Positions 25,656 through 35,619 are shown, numbered from the stretch's first letter. The stretch is 64,000 nucleotides of DNA from Solirubrobacteraceae bacterium (GCA_017882405.1 JADGPO010000147.1:14973-78972), one strand, 5' to 3'. The notes: generated from the sequence alone by a model not told the origin. Translations and numbers: made by a program.

Positions 25656-26812
25656 AGGTGCTCACGATCGCCGCCAACGACGTGCGACGGCTGCTGCGCT
25701 GGCGAGCCAACCTCTTCTTCCTGTTCGTGCTGCCGATGCTCATCATCCTGCTGCTGGGGGCGGCCTTCGGTGGTTCCCAGAGAGCGAAAATCGGAGTGGT
25801 CAACCGCGATCGCAGCACGCTGTCGCGGCAGTTCGTCGGCGCGCTCCGCCAGCACCCGTCCACCACAGTGCTGCGCTACGGCAATCCCGCGGCACTTCAG
25901 CAGGCGGTCGCTCACGGGCGCGTCGACGCCGGGCTCTTGGTTCCCGCCGACTACGGCTCACGGCTGCAGCAGGGCGCCCGCGTGACGCTCGGGTACTTCG
26001 CCCGTCCGAACTCCGTCGCCCAGCAACTGCGGCTGACGGCACAATCGGTCGCCGCCGACCAGAGCCGGCTGATCGCCGCCGCCCAGGTGCTGCAGCGGCA
26101 ACTGAAGATCAGCTTCACCGACGCGCTCGCGCGAGCGCAGGTGCAGAGCGCCGCAACATCCCGAGTGCGGGCGACCCTGACCGACCCCAACGGCCGCGCC
26201 TACACCAACGTCGCCGGCCGGTTCGACTCCGGCGCGAGCACCCAGTTGCTGCTCTTCGTCTTCCTCACCTCGCTGACCGCCTCCGCGTTCGTCATCGAGA
26301 CCCGCCGCCTCGGCATCGCCCGCCGGATCCTGTCGACCCCCACCTCGGCCGGGACGCTCGTCGCGGGACAGCTGCTCGGGCGCCTCGCGGTCGCGCTCGT
26401 TCAAGCGCTCATCATCGTCCTGGGGTCGATGATCTTCTTCGGCGTCAACTGGGGCGATCCGCTCGGCACCGCCGCCGTTGTCCTGTCGTTCTGCCTGGTG
26501 GGTACAGGAGCCGCCGTGCTCGTCGGCGCCCTCTGCTCCACCGCGCAGCAGGCTCAGCCGATCGGCTATCTCCTGGGGCTCGGCCTGGCAGCGCTCGGAG
26601 GCTCGATGGCCCCGCTCGAGGTCTTCCCCAGTACAGCCAGGACGATCGCGCACATCACGCCCCACGCCTGGGCCAACGATGCCTTCTCCAAGCTTCTTCA
26701 ACACGGAGGCGACCTCATCACGGTTCTCCCGCAGGTCGGCGTCCTGCTCGGCTTCGCCCTCGCCGCCATCACAATCGCGGTGTGGCAGATGCGGCGCACG
26801 CTCGCCGCCTGA
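25652..26812 (+). CDS. ABC-2 type exporter, permease subunit 2
   Basis: A 386-residue permease paralogous in layout to the preceding one: TM1 (NLFFLFVLPMLIILLLGAAF), a periplasmic-type domain to about residue 200, then TM helices with ETRRLGIARRILSTPTSAGT as the coupling loop. The start ATG 25652 overlaps the previous stop (ATGA). The two permeases probably form a heterodimer with the ATPase at 23511. Confidence 0.88.
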   Translation: MKVLTIAANDVRRLLRWRANLFFLFVLPMLIILLLGAAFGGSQRAKIGVVNRDRSTLSRQFVGALRQHPSTTVLRYGNPAALQQAVAHGRVDAGLLVPADYGSRLQQGARVTLGYFARPNSVAQQLRLTAQSVAADQSRLIAAAQVLQRQLKISFTDALARAQVQSAATSRVRATLTDPNGRAYTNVAGRFDSGASTQLLLFVFLTSLTASAFVIETRRLGIARRILSTPTSAGTLVAGQLLGRLAVALVQALIIVLGSMIFFGVNWGDPLGTAAVVLSFCLVGTGAAVLVGALCSTAQQAQPIGYLLGLGLAALGGSMAPLEVFPSTARTIAHITPHAWANDAFSKLLQHGGDLITVLPQVGVLLGFALAAITIAVWQMRRTLAA

Positions 26813-26825
26813 ACAGTCGCCACCC

Positions 26826-26865
26826 GGCCGGCGGCCCTGTCGGCCGGCGGCCCTGTCGGCCGGCC
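26826..26865. terminator. GC-rich 16-bp tandem repeat, likely bidirectional terminator
   Basis: Two perfect copies of GGCCGGCGGCCCTGTC (26826-26841, 26842-26857) plus a GGCCGGCC partial. The units are self-complementary and can form strong stems between the exporter operon and the convergent small genes. No T-tract is present. Confidence 0.5.
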
Positions 26866-26895
26866 GAAGTGTGGCCGGCACGCGCGACCTCTCGG

Positions 26896-27078
26896 CTACT
26901 CGTCCGGGCTGCCGGAGTCATCGGCGGCCAGACCTGGTTCGTCCTCCGCAGCGTGCATCGAGCAGAGGGTCGGTCCGCCGGACTCCAGCACCGCCTGCAT
27001 CTCGGCGTCCGTCAGCGTCACGCCGCACTCCTCGCAGCGATCGCCGGCGCTTTCCAGGCTGTGCTCCTCGAGGCTCAT
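26896..27078 (-). CDS. Small CxxC zinc-ribbon-like protein
   Basis: A 60-residue acidic protein. RCEECGVTLTDAEMQAVLES then GGPTLCSMHAAED gives C-x2-C plus C-x2-H, consistent with a small zinc-binding finger. The function is unknown. Its ATG overlaps the stop of the preceding gene by 4 bases. Confidence 0.55.
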   Translation of the reverse strand: MSLEEHSLESAGDRCEECGVTLTDAEMQAVLESGGPTLCSMHAAEDEPGLAADDSGSPDE

Positions 27079-27314
27079 GGGCGTGGATGTCGATGGAGGC
27101 GCTGCGCGCGCAGGGCCAGCTCCGTGAGGGACGCGCTCGCCTGACGAACCAGCTGAGCTCCCTCACCGCCACTGCGCTCGGCGAGCCGCTGCAGCATCAG
27201 CTGGCGAACGCGCTCGCGCCGGACGTTGCGCTCGCGGAGATCCCGGTAGAGGTCGCGCGGCGCGCTACGGGCGCCGGCAGTTGCCTGTCCGCTGGGGGGG
27301 CGTGTCTGGAGCAT
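27075..27314 (-). CDS. Small Arg-rich protein, unknown function
   Basis: A 79-residue basic, helical protein (RDLYRDLRERNVRRERVRQL) with no recognised domain. The ATGA overlap with the downstream zinc-ribbon gene is the main evidence that it is real. It is divergent from the Get3-like ATPase pair. Confidence 0.4.
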   Translation of the reverse strand: MLQTRPPSGQATAGARSAPRDLYRDLRERNVRRERVRQLMLQRLAERSGGEGAQLVRQASASLTELALRAQRLHRHPRP

Positions 27315-27371
27315 GATAGGAGGCTAAGTCCCTGTCGCGCCCCGATCCACCGGGGTGATTGCGGCAAGCTC

Positions 27372-27383
27372 TCCGTAGTCCGC
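27372..27383 (+). promoter_or_regulatory. Recurrent island element TCCGTAGTCCGC
   Basis: A copy of the shared element, 107 bases before the start of the first Get3-like ATPase at 27479. Confidence 0.45.
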
Positions 27384-27478
27384 TGTCGGCCGACGCCCGC
27401 GATACACCGTGGTTTGCCGAATGACGTGCCGCGCTGTTTCACCGAGGCGCCGAGTGCGGCGGGCCGTACGGTGAAACC

Positions 27479-28465
27479 ATGGCAGGCGCACGCGTGAGCC
27501 TGGGCGGCTCGGATCAGGCCGCGCGGGGGTCCGCGCGGTCGCCGGAGGCCGGTCGCGCGGTGGACCGTCTCTTCGCTCGCTCGCTGCTGGTTGTCACCGG
27601 AAAGGGCGGCGTGGGGAAGTCGACGGTGGCAGCGGCGTTCGGTTTGGCCGCGCAACAGCGTGGGCTGCGGACGATCGTCGTCGAGGTGGCCGCACGTGAC
27701 GATCTGTCCCGCGCGCTTGGCGGGTCAGGCAGCGACGCGACGCACACCGAAGGAGTCATCTCTGACCGGCTGCACCACATTTCGATCGAGCCGCAGAGCG
27801 CAACGGAGGAGTACCTGCGCCAGCGGCTGCCGATCGGGGCTCTGGCCGGCGTGCTCGCGCGCAACCGGATGTTCGCCGCATTGAGTGCCGCCACTCCGGG
27901 CATGCGGGAGCTGATCACGATTGGCAAGGTGTGGGAGCTGGCACAGCCCCACCGACACACGCGCGGCTTCGATCTCGTCGTCCTGGACGCCCCGGCAAGC
28001 GGGCACTGCCTGGCAATGCTCCAGGCACCGCGCACGTTCGCGTCGATCGCGCGCGTTGGCCCCGTTGCCAAACAGGGACGGGCGGTGGCGAACTTTCTCG
28101 ACGACCCCCAACGCACCGCCGTGGTGGCGGTGTCGACCGCCGAGGAGATGCCGGTCGCCGAGACGCTCGAGCTCCGCGCGACCCTGCGCACCCAACTCGG
28201 GCTCGACCTGTCGCTCGTCGTCGTCAACGCGGTCGTGCCTCACAGCTTCTCCGCTGCCGATGAGCGGACACTCCGAGCCGCGCCGCCCTCGCCCGCTCGG
28301 CATGCCGCGCTCTTTTCGGCCGGCTGGGCACGCCACCAGCGCACACAGGCCGCCAGCCTGCACCGAGGCCTCCCGGACGTACCGCTGATCACGCTTCCGC
28401 TCGTCTTCGAGTCCGCACTCGACCATTCGGCGCTCGAGTGGCTCTCACGGGAGTTCGATCGATGA
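27479..28465 (+). CDS. ArsA/Get3-family ATPase, BagA-like subunit
   Basis: A 328-residue P-loop ATPase with Walker A GKGGVGKST (41-49) after a 30-residue N-terminal extension, switch I DAPASGHCL and A-loop elements typical of Get3/ArsA. Actinobacteria often encode two such ATPases side by side; the M. tuberculosis pair Rv3679/Rv3680 (BagA/BagB) forms a heteromeric Get3-like ATPase. A role in metabolic-stress tolerance rather than arsenite pumping is inferred, since no arsenite permease is nearby. Confidence 0.82.
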   Translation: MAGARVSLGGSDQAARGSARSPEAGRAVDRLFARSLLVVTGKGGVGKSTVAAAFGLAAQQRGLRTIVVEVAARDDLSRALGGSGSDATHTEGVISDRLHHISIEPQSATEEYLRQRLPIGALAGVLARNRMFAALSAATPGMRELITIGKVWELAQPHRHTRGFDLVVLDAPASGHCLAMLQAPRTFASIARVGPVAKQGRAVANFLDDPQRTAVVAVSTAEEMPVAETLELRATLRTQLGLDLSLVVVNAVVPHSFSAADERTLRAAPPSPARHAALFSAGWARHQRTQAASLHRGLPDVPLITLPLVFESALDHSALEWLSREFDR

Positions 28466-29607
28466 GCGTTTCCGAGCTCATGGCCGGCAAGCGCATCTGC
28501 ATCTGCACCGGATCAGGAGGGGTGGGCAAGACGACCACTGCGGCGGCCATTGCCATCGGGCTCGCGTCACGCGGTCAGCGAGTTGCCGTGGTGACAATCG
28601 ATCCCGCCCGGAGGCTCGCCGACGCGCTCGGGCTCGAGGAGCTGGGAAATCAGCCACGGATGGTCCACCCCGGCCACTTCACGCGACACGGGATCGAACT
28701 GCGCGGCGAGCTGTGGGCGATGATGCTCGACGCGAAGCGCACCTTCGATGAGCTCATCGAGTTGCTCGCGCCCGACGCCGCCACGCGGGATGAGATCCTC
28801 GCCAACCGCATCTACCAGGAGCTCTCGAGCGCCGTGGCGGGGTCGCAGGAGTTCACCGCCGTGGCCAAGCTCTACGAGCTCGACTGCTCCGGCCGCTTTG
28901 ACGCGATCGTGCTCGACACACCACCGTCGCGTAATGCATTGGACTTCCTCGATGCCCCCAATCGCCTGCGTGGGTTCCTTGAAGGTCGTGCGCTCAAGAT
29001 TCTCACTGCGCCGACCGGAGCGGCCGCCACGATCGCGGCGCACGGCAGCGGCATCGCCTTCGCAGCCCTGCGGCGCGTGACGGGTGTCGACCTACTGGCC
29101 GACCTCAGCGAGTTCCTTCGTGTCTTGAGCGGCGTCGTCGACGGGTTCGCGGAGCGCGCCCGTGCCGTCGAGCGACTGTTGGGCGATCCGGGAACAACCA
29201 TCCTGATCGTCACCTCGCCCGAGCCGGCGCCGGTCCAGGAGGCGATCTTCTTCCGCCGCCGACTCGCGGAGGCCGGGATGCCGTTCGGCGGTCTCGTCGT
29301 CAACCGCGCGCGCGTGCTGACGCCCACCAGCCCCGCGGTGGATGAGTCCGCTCTGCGAGCGGACCTCGGCGGCGACAGCGGACTCTCGGCCAGATCCATG
29401 CGGGCACTCCGTGACCTGCGGGCACTCGCTCACCGCGACGCCGCCGGCCTCGAGCTTCTCGCGGCCGAGCTCGGCGACGAGCACCCGATCGTGATCCCAC
29501 AGCTCGATCGGGCGGCCAGCGATGTCGCCGGACTCGCCATCGTTGAGCGCTTCCTCTTCGCCGGACCGCGGGAGCGCACAGAACTGCTGGCCGCCGAAGC
29601 GTTCTGA
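28462..29607 (+). CDS. ArsA/Get3-family ATPase, BagB-like subunit
   Basis: A 381-residue ATPase with Walker A GSGGVGKTT (17-25), TIDPARRLADALGL (Get3 signature) and DTPPSRNALDFLDAPNRL (switch region). ATGA overlap with the preceding ATPase implies obligate co-expression and a heteromeric complex. It is longer than the first subunit, as in the BagA/BagB pair. It precedes the phosphoketolase by 176 bases. Confidence 0.82.
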   Translation: MSVSELMAGKRICICTGSGGVGKTTTAAAIAIGLASRGQRVAVVTIDPARRLADALGLEELGNQPRMVHPGHFTRHGIELRGELWAMMLDAKRTFDELIELLAPDAATRDEILANRIYQELSSAVAGSQEFTAVAKLYELDCSGRFDAIVLDTPPSRNALDFLDAPNRLRGFLEGRALKILTAPTGAAATIAAHGSGIAFAALRRVTGVDLLADLSEFLRVLSGVVDGFAERARAVERLLGDPGTTILIVTSPEPAPVQEAIFFRRRLAEAGMPFGGLVVNRARVLTPTSPAVDESALRADLGGDSGLSARSMRALRDLRALAHRDAAGLELLAAELGDEHPIVIPQLDRAASDVAGLAIVERFLFAGPRERTELLAAEAF

Positions 29608-29718
29608 GTGGTCAGCTCTCGTCGTCGGGCCGATCGCCTCGATGATCTGTGGGCCTTTGCATCCCAAGCAGATCAAGGCGAGCGCGACGGTCCCCCTCCA
29701 CGGCGCGCGCGTGGCTAT

Positions 29719-29743
29719 TCCCTCACGAGGGATCAGTAGTTCG
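29719..29743 (+). promoter_or_regulatory. Inverted repeat plus island-element variant before phosphoketolase
   Basis: TCCCT-CACG-AGGGA (29719-29732) is a perfect 5-bp inverted repeat, followed directly by ATCAGTAGTTCG, a variant of the recurrent element. Both lie 41-65 bases before the phosphoketolase start and could be operator sites. Confidence 0.35.
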
Positions 29744-29783
29744 TGCGCGGGCCGCTCGGCCCGACAGTGGCTAGGCTGGCCAC

Positions 29784-32171
29784 ATGTCCACCACGCCCGA
29801 CGAGCTCAACCTAATCGACGCCTACTGGCGCGCCGCCAACTACCTGTCTGTCGGTCAGATCTATCTGCTGGACAATCCGCTGCTGCGCCGGCCGCTGAGC
29901 GCCGAGGACGTCAAGCCGCGGCTGCTGGGCCACTGGGGGACGACCCCCGGGCTGAACTTCATCTACGCGCATCTCAACCAGCTGATCTGCCGGCGCGACC
30001 TCAATGCGATCTACGTAACCGGTCCGGGCCACGGAGGTCCCGGTTTGGTCGCCAACGCCTACCTGGAGGGCACCTACAGCGAGGTCTATCCCCACATCGG
30101 CCAGGATGAGACCGGGATGCGGCGGCTGTTTCGCCAGTTCTCGTTCCCCGGCGGGATCCCGAGCCACGTCGCCCCCGAGACCCCGGGCTCCATCCATGAG
30201 GGTGGGGAGCTGGGCTACAGCCTGGTACACGCCTACGGCGCGGCGTTCGACAACCCCGACCTGCTGGTGGCGTGCGTGATCGGCGACGGCGAGGCCGAGA
30301 CCGGTCCGCTGGCGGCCAGCTGGCACTCCAACAAGTTCCTCGACCCCAAGGACGACGGCGCCGTCCTGCCGATCCTCCATCTCAACGGCTACAAGATCGC
30401 CAACCCACCCGTGCTCGCTCGAATCCCGCACGGCGAGCTCCAGGCGCTGCTCGAGGGCTACGGCCACGACCCGATCTTCGTCGAGGGCCACGACCCGGAG
30501 ACTATGCACCGCCTGATGGCCGACGCCCTGGCCCGGTGCATGGACCGGATCGCCCAGATTCAGCAAGTCGCTCGTGAGACCGGCAGCCTGAAGCGGCCGC
30601 GATGGCCGATGATCGTGCTGCGCTCCCCGAAGGGCTGGACCGGCCCCAAGGAGGTGGACGGGCTGCCCGCCGAGGGCACGTCCCGCTCGCATCAGGTGCC
30701 ACTGGCCAACGTGCGGGGGAATCCCGAGCATCTCGCCCAGCTGGAGTCGTGGATGCGCTCCTACCGTCCCGACGAGCTGTTTGACGAGCGCGGCGCGGTC
30801 CGCGACGAGCTGGCGGCGCTGCCTCCGCGGGGGCAACGGCGGATGAGCGCCAATCCGCACGCCAACGGCGGGCTGTTGCTCAAGGACCTCGAGCTCCCCG
30901 ACTTTCGCGACTACGCCGTCGACGTGCCCTCCCCGGCCACCACGACCAGCGAAGCCACCCACGTGCTCGGCACCATGCTGCGCGACGTCATCGCCGCCAA
31001 CCCGGAGACGTTTCGGATCATGGGACCTGACGAGACGGCCTCCAACCGCCTGCAGGCGGTCTTCGAGACCACCGATCGTGCCTGGGAGGCTGAGATCGTG
31101 GAGGGAGACGATCACCTCGCGCCTGACGGCCGGGTCATGGAGGTCCTCTCCGAGCACCTGTGCGAGGGCTGGCTGGAGGGCTACCTGCTCACCGGCCGCC
31201 ATGGCCTGTTCAACTGCTACGAGGCGTTCATCCACATCATCGACTCGATGTTCAACCAGCACGCCAAATGGCTGAAGGTCACCCGACAGATCCCGTGGCG
31301 ACGACCGATCGCCTCCCTGAACTACCTGCTCTCCTCCCACGTGTGGCATCAGGACCACAACGGGTTCTCGCACCAGGATCCCGGCTTCATCGACCACGTG
31401 GTCAACAAGAGGGCCGAGATCGTCCGCGTCTACCTGCCGCCCGATGCCAACTGCCTGATGTCGGTGGCCGACCACTGCCTGCGCAGCCGCGATTACGTCA
31501 ACGTGATCGTCGCCGGCAAGCAGCCCGCGCTGAACTACCTGACGATGGACGAGGCGATCGCGCACTGTACCCGCGGCCTCGGGATCTGGGAGTGGGCCTC
31601 CAACGATGACGGCGAAGAGCCCGACGTCGTGCTCGCCTGCGCCGGTGACGGTCCCACCCTGGAGACCGTGGCCGCCACCGCGCTGCTGCGCGAGCATCTG
31701 CCCGACCTGCGCGTCCGGGTGGTCAACGTCGTCGACCTGATGCGCCTGGAGCCCGAGACCGAGCACCCCCACGGGCTGCCGAAGTCGGAGTTCGACGCCC
31801 TGTTCACCACGAGCCGGCCGGTGATCTTCGCCTACCACGGCTATCCCATGCTGATCCATCGCCTCACCTACCGCCGCACCAACCATCACAACATCCACGT
31901 CCGCGGCTACAAGGAGGAGGGAACGACCACCACCCCGTTCGACATGATGATGCTCAACGACCTCGACCGCTATCACCTGGTGATGGACGTCATCGATCGC
32001 GTGCCTGGCCTCGGCGAACGTACCGCCGGCCTGCGCCAGCAGATGAACGACGCGCGGCTGCGCGCCCGCGCGTACACCCGTGAGGCCGGCGACGATCTTC
32101 CCGAGGTGCGCGACTGGACCTGGCCGGGAGCGCCGCCCGCGAGCACCGGCTCCGCCTCCGAGGTCAACTAG
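29784..32171 (+). CDS. xfp: D-xylulose-5-phosphate/fructose-6-phosphate phosphoketolase
   Basis: A 795-residue TPP enzyme of full family length that phosphorolytically cleaves xylulose-5-P or fructose-6-P to acetyl-phosphate plus a triose or tetrose phosphate. Diagnostic segments are [14 protein letters not shown] [39 protein letters not shown] (TPP/Mg binding), [16 protein letters not shown] and [19 protein letters not shown]. Acetate kinase follows 6 bases downstream, so acetyl-P is converted to acetate and ATP: an oxygen- and NAD-independent ATP source suited to hypoxia. Confidence 0.97.
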   Translation: MSTTPDELNLIDAYWRAANYLSVGQIYLLDNPLLRRPLSAEDVKPRLLGHWGTTPGLNFIYAHLNQLICRRDLNAIYVTGPGHGGPGLVANAYLEGTYSEVYPHIGQDETGMRRLFRQFSFPGGIPSHVAPETPGSIHEGGELGYSLVHAYGAAFDNPDLLVACVIGDGEAETGPLAASWHSNKFLDPKDDGAVLPILHLNGYKIANPPVLARIPHGELQALLEGYGHDPIFVEGHDPETMHRLMADALARCMDRIAQIQQVARETGSLKRPRWPMIVLRSPKGWTGPKEVDGLPAEGTSRSHQVPLANVRGNPEHLAQLESWMRSYRPDELFDERGAVRDELAALPPRGQRRMSANPHANGGLLLKDLELPDFRDYAVDVPSPATTTSEATHVLGTMLRDVIAANPETFRIMGPDETASNRLQAVFETTDRAWEAEIVEGDDHLAPDGRVMEVLSEHLCEGWLEGYLLTGRHGLFNCYEAFIHIIDSMFNQHAKWLKVTRQIPWRRPIASLNYLLSSHVWHQDHNGFSHQDPGFIDHVVNKRAEIVRVYLPPDANCLMSVADHCLRSRDYVNVIVAGKQPALNYLTMDEAIAHCTRGLGIWEWASNDDGEEPDVVLACAGDGPTLETVAATALLREHLPDLRVRVVNVVDLMRLEPETEHPHGLPKSEFDALFTTSRPVIFAYHGYPMLIHRLTYRRTNHHNIHVRGYKEEGTTTTPFDMMMLNDLDRYHLVMDVIDRVPGLGERTAGLRQQMNDARLRARAYTREAGDDLPEVRDWTWPGAPPASTGSASEVN

Positions 32172-32177
32172 CCCCGC

Positions 32178-33275
32178 TTGCCGATCCTCACCGTAAACGC
32201 CGGCTCCAGCAGCCTCAAGCTCAGCCTGATCGGCGAGCAGGAGCAGACGCTCGCCGAGCGCGAACTCCCGGCTCCCGGAGCCCGGGTGGATCGTGAGGAA
32301 CTGGCCGCCGCGCTGCGCGACGGCCCCGCTGACGCGGACGCCGTCGCTCACCGCATCGTGCACGGCGGCACCATGTACCGCGACGCGCTCATGATCGACC
32401 CGCAGGTCCGCGAGCGGCTGCGCGAGCTCACCGACTTGGCGCCCCTGCACCAGCCCAAGTCGCTGGCCGCCCTGGACGCCGTCACCCGCCAGCTGCCCGA
32501 TGTGCCGGCGGTGGCCTGCTTTGACACCGCGTTTCACGCCACCTTGCCCGAGGCCGCCGCCACCTATGCGCTCCCGGCGCGCTGGCGCGAGCGGTGGGGA
32601 CTGCGGCGATACGGCTTTCACGGCCTCTCCCACGGCTGGGTCGCACGCCGGGTCCCCGAGCTGCTGTCTTCCGGTGGCAGGCCTGACCGCATCATCTCCT
32701 GCCACCTCGGTGCCGGAGCGTCACTGTGCGCGATCCACCGGGGCGAGTCGGTCGACACCACGATGGGCTTCACGCCGCTGGAGGGGCTCGTGATGGCCAC
32801 CCGCTCGGGCAGTGTGGATCCCGGCATGCTGCTGTGGCTGCTGGAACGCGAGTCGCTCACGGAAGCCGAGCTGGCCGACGCGCTGGAGCACGAGTCGGGA
32901 CTGCTCGGTCTGGCCGGCAACGCTGCCATGCGACATGTCCTCGCTGCCGCCCAGAGCGGCGACCACGACGCCCGGTTGGCGATCGACGTCTATCTGCACC
33001 GGCTGTGCGCTCACGTGGGGGCGATGGCCGCCGCATTGGGGGGTGTCGACGTGCTCGTGTTCACGGGCGGCGTGGGCGAGCACTCGCCCGAGATCCGCCG
33101 GCAAGCGACTCACCGACTCGCGTTCCTCGGCGCGGACATCGACGAAGCCGCCAATCGGTCCGCCGACGGTGACCACGACATCACCGCCTCAGGCGCGGCG
33201 GTCACGACGCTGGTTCTGCGAGCCCGCGAGGACCTCGAGATGGCTCGTCAGGCCCGCCAGGTGCTGGCCAGCTGA
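32178..33275 (+). CDS. ackA: Acetate kinase
   Basis: A 365-residue enzyme starting at TTG 6 bases after xfp. It shows TVNAGSSSLKLSL (N-terminal phosphate loop), YGFHGLSHGWVARR, SCHLGAGASLCAI and FTGGVGEHSPEIRRQ, all ASKHA-fold acetate-kinase signatures. It makes ATP from the acetyl-phosphate produced by phosphoketolase. The last 74 bases overlap the 3' end of the convergent USP gene. Confidence 0.96.
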   Translation: MPILTVNAGSSSLKLSLIGEQEQTLAERELPAPGARVDREELAAALRDGPADADAVAHRIVHGGTMYRDALMIDPQVRERLRELTDLAPLHQPKSLAALDAVTRQLPDVPAVACFDTAFHATLPEAAATYALPARWRERWGLRRYGFHGLSHGWVARRVPELLSSGGRPDRIISCHLGAGASLCAIHRGESVDTTMGFTPLEGLVMATRSGSVDPGMLLWLLERESLTEAELADALEHESGLLGLAGNAAMRHVLAAAQSGDHDARLAIDVYLHRLCAHVGAMAAALGGVDVLVFTGGVGEHSPEIRRQATHRLAFLGADIDEAANRSADGDHDITASGAAVTTLVLRAREDLEMARQARQVLAS

Positions 33276-34098
33276 CTTTCGGTCCGAGCACGAGCAACGG
33301 GCAGCTCACCCGACCGGCCAGATGGGTCGAGATGCTCCCCACCAGTGCCCGATCGATCGGCCCGAGTCCGCGGGAGCCGACGACCAGGACGTCGACCTCG
33401 CGCGCGAACTCAACGAGCTGCGCCCGCGGCTCGCCGTACGCGACGTCGCCAACCACATCGTCCACCGCGGCCAACCGCTCACGCTCGGCGAGGATCGCCT
33501 GCTCGGTCGGTTCAGTCCAGGACACGGGCGCCCCGTCGTCGGCCGCCGGCTGCAGGGTCACGACCGAGCGAGCCACGATCTGACAGGACCCACCGACCGC
33601 CAGGCCACGAGCGGCCTCCAGCGCCCGCCGGCTGTCTGGCGACCCGTCATCCGCCACGCCGATCCTCTGCCATTCATGGTCGCTGCGGGCATAGCCGCGA
33701 GGAGCGACGGCCACCGCGCACGGAGCACCGTGCAATGCCGCTCGGGTGTCGTCACCGATCAGCAGTCGTCCGATCGACCCGCGGTGCGAGCAGCCGATCA
33801 CGAGCCCGTCGGCGTGTTCCGTGCGGGCCAGGTAGTGCAGACCGCGCCCCGGCGACCCGTAATTGGACACGACCGTCTCGGCATTGACGCCGATCGCGAG
33901 GCGCTCGCCGGTCAGCAGTCGCTGGGCGCGGTCCCGCTCGTCTGCCAGCGCAACCCCGTCGCCGAACCCCAGGGCCGGGTCGCTGTAGACGTGGGCCAGC
34001 ACGATCCGGGTGGACGGCGCGGCCAGCCGTTGGGCGAGCACGATCGCGTCCCGACCGCCCGGCCGACCATCCACGCCAACAAGCAGCTTCTCGAACAT
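33202..34098 (-). CDS. Tandem-domain universal stress protein
   Basis: A 298-residue protein with two UspA domains. Loop 1 GCSHRGSIGRLLIGDDTRA and loop 2 GSRGLGPIDRALVGSIS both approximate the nucleotide-binding pattern. Of adjacent GTG (34101) and ATG (34098) starts, ATG is better spaced from GGGAG. It is convergent and overlapping with ackA, so antisense interference between the two transcripts is possible. Confidence 0.88.
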   Translation of the reverse strand: MFEKLLVGVDGRPGGRDAIVLAQRLAAPSTRIVLAHVYSDPALGFGDGVALADERDRAQRLLTGERLAIGVNAETVVSNYGSPGRGLHYLARTEHADGLVIGCSHRGSIGRLLIGDDTRAALHGAPCAVAVAPRGYARSDHEWQRIGVADDGSPDSRRALEAARGLAVGGSCQIVARSVVTLQPAADDGAPVSWTEPTEQAILAERERLAAVDDVVGDVAYGEPRAQLVEFAREVDVLVVGSRGLGPIDRALVGSISTHLAGRVSCPLLVLGPKVSWPAPGGPDEPSRGPRGLAEPAS

Positions 34099-34159
34099 CA
34101 CGGCACTCCCGAGGTATCAAAGGTCTTGGCGCACCGTAGGTGCGTGCCGCTGTCTCGCC

Positions 34160-34257
34160 ATCCGTGGTCGCCCACCCCGGGCTCCGGGCTTTACCCGGCC
34201 CCTGTGAGCTCGGGCTGGCACGCGACGAAGCTTTCCGTAGAAGACCCGTAGCCGACG
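34160..34257 (+). promoter_or_regulatory. Cluster of three island elements
   Basis: ATCCGTGGTCGCCC at 34160 is followed by TCCGTAG at 34234 and CCCGTAG at 34245; the last two are spaced 11 bases, as at 23431. They lie in the divergent region between two USP genes (34098 minus, 34341 plus). Confidence 0.45.
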
Positions 34258-34340
34258 CCCGGCCGCCCCCCGATGAGCGCCCACCCGTCCGCGCTTAGCC
34301 TCACCTAGCCACACCCACTCAGCGATCGGAGAGCGGCCCC

Positions 34341-34853
34341 ATGCCCACCCTCATCTGTTACGACGGTTCGCCCAGCGCCCAGCGCGCATTGCGGGCCGCT
34401 CACGATTGCCTCGGCCACCAGCCCGCTGTGCTCCTGCACGTCTGGAACCCGCCGGAGCGAACTCACCCTGACTCGTTCGGCGTCGGCGATAGCCACGGCC
34501 CGAGCTATGAGCAGCTTGGCCACTTCAGCGAAGAGCGCGCCACGGAGATCCTGGCCGAGGGTCGGCGGCTCGCCGCATCTCTCGGCATCGCCGCCTCCAC
34601 CCGCTCCGAGCCCAGCCACTCCAGTGTCTGGCAGACGATTCTCGACGTTGCCGACGAACTGGACTGTGAGCTGATCGTCACGGGCACCCACGGCCGCACG
34701 GCCGTCACCACCGGACTGCTGGGCAGCGTCTCCAACGCACTGGTTCACAACTCGCGCCGGCCCGTGATGACGGTCCCCCACAGCACCGTCAGTAGCCAGC
34801 CCGCCCAGTCGGGCTCGCACCCCGAGCACGCTGCGACAACCGACCACCGGTGA
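34341..34853 (+). CDS. Universal stress protein, single domain
   Basis: A 170-residue UspA protein (MPTLICYDGSPSAQRALRAA) with ATP-type loop GTHGRTAVTTGLLGSVSN. A Ser/His-rich C-terminal tail follows the fold. It starts an operon with a small zinc-ribbon protein (GTGA overlap), another USP and a CBS protein. Confidence 0.9.
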   Translation: MPTLICYDGSPSAQRALRAAHDCLGHQPAVLLHVWNPPERTHPDSFGVGDSHGPSYEQLGHFSEERATEILAEGRRLAASLGIAASTRSEPSHSSVWQTILDVADELDCELIVTGTHGRTAVTTGLLGSVSNALVHNSRRPVMTVPHSTVSSQPAQSGSHPEHAATTDHR

Positions 34854-35128
34854 CCGCCGACCCCCTTGCCGGTCCGATGCGCTGCCAGCGCTGCGGCGAT
34901 GTCATCGGAGCCTATGAGCCGACGGTGCTGGTGACTCCCACCGGACCCCACGAGACCTCATTGGCCGCCGAGCCGCGGTTGGTGTCAAGCACCACCCACT
35001 CGCGCTACCACCAGGCCTGCTTCGAGCAGATCGCTGAACGGCAGCAGCTGGACAATCTCCCGACCGGCATTCGTCACACTCACGGTATAGCGATAAGGAG
35101 CGAGCCGAATGATCTTGATTTGCTTTGA
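34850..35128 (+). CDS. Small zinc-ribbon-like protein
   Basis: A 92-residue protein starting at GTG within the stop of the preceding USP. MRCQRCGDVIGAYEPTVLVT gives C-x2-C, and YHQACFEQI supplies a second H/C pair, consistent with a treble-clef zinc site. It overlaps the next USP by 20 bases, so the three genes are translationally linked. No known function. Confidence 0.65.
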   Translation: MTADPLAGPMRCQRCGDVIGAYEPTVLVTPTGPHETSLAAEPRLVSSTTHSRYHQACFEQIAERQQLDNLPTGIRHTHGIAIRSEPNDLDLL

Positions 35129-35612
35129 TGGTTCTGTTGATTCGCGGGCCGCGATTGAGCGGGCGGGCGAGTTGCTCGGCGGTCAGCCCGCGACCGTCCT
35201 GACGGTTTGGCAGCCCTTCAGTGAGGTGCTGGCACGCAGCTCTTCCGGCATGCTCGCGATGTCGCCGGGCAGCTTCGACATCGAGGAGATCGACACCGCG
35301 ACGCGCGAGCGGGCGCAGGAGTCAGCCGAGGAGGGCGCGGAACTGGCGCGCCAGGCGGGGCTGGACGCACAGCCGCGAACCTGCTCACTGAACAGGACGG
35401 TTGCGAGTGCCATCCTCAGAGAGGCGGCGACGACCGGTGCGAGCGCGATCGTGATGGGGTCCCGAGGTCTCACCGGCGTGAAGTCGCTGCTGCTCGGCAG
35501 CGTGTCGCATGCCGTGATCCAACATGCCGACCGCACGGTGATCGTCGTTCCGTCGCCAGAGGTTGCCGCCGAACGCGAACGCGAGCATGAAGCACGACGA
35601 GTACGGGATTAG
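35109..35612 (+). CDS. Universal stress protein, single domain
   Basis: A 167-residue UspA protein starting MILICFDGSVDSRAAIERAG, with an AAGGAG ribosome site. The loop is GSRGLTGVKSLLLGSVSH. Its C-terminal part is the closest local match to the broken USP at 20588-20786 and to the USP scrap at 51010-51123, suggesting that this subtype was once present in several copies. Confidence 0.9.
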   Translation: MILICFDGSVDSRAAIERAGELLGGQPATVLTVWQPFSEVLARSSSGMLAMSPGSFDIEEIDTATRERAQESAEEGAELARQAGLDAQPRTCSLNRTVASAILREAATTGASAIVMGSRGLTGVKSLLLGSVSHAVIQHADRTVIVVPSPEVAAEREREHEARRVRD

Positions 35613-35619
35613 GTGGGTC

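Noticed and set aside
29608..29676. Minus-strand frame reading ICLGCKGPQIIEAIGPT
   Set aside because: The Cys-rich start looked interesting, but the frame continues antisense into the BagB-like gene and has no supporting start site.
29811..32705. A 964-codon open frame on the minus strand
   Set aside because: It is a shadow of phosphoketolase and acetate kinase, whose plus-strand motifs are unambiguous.
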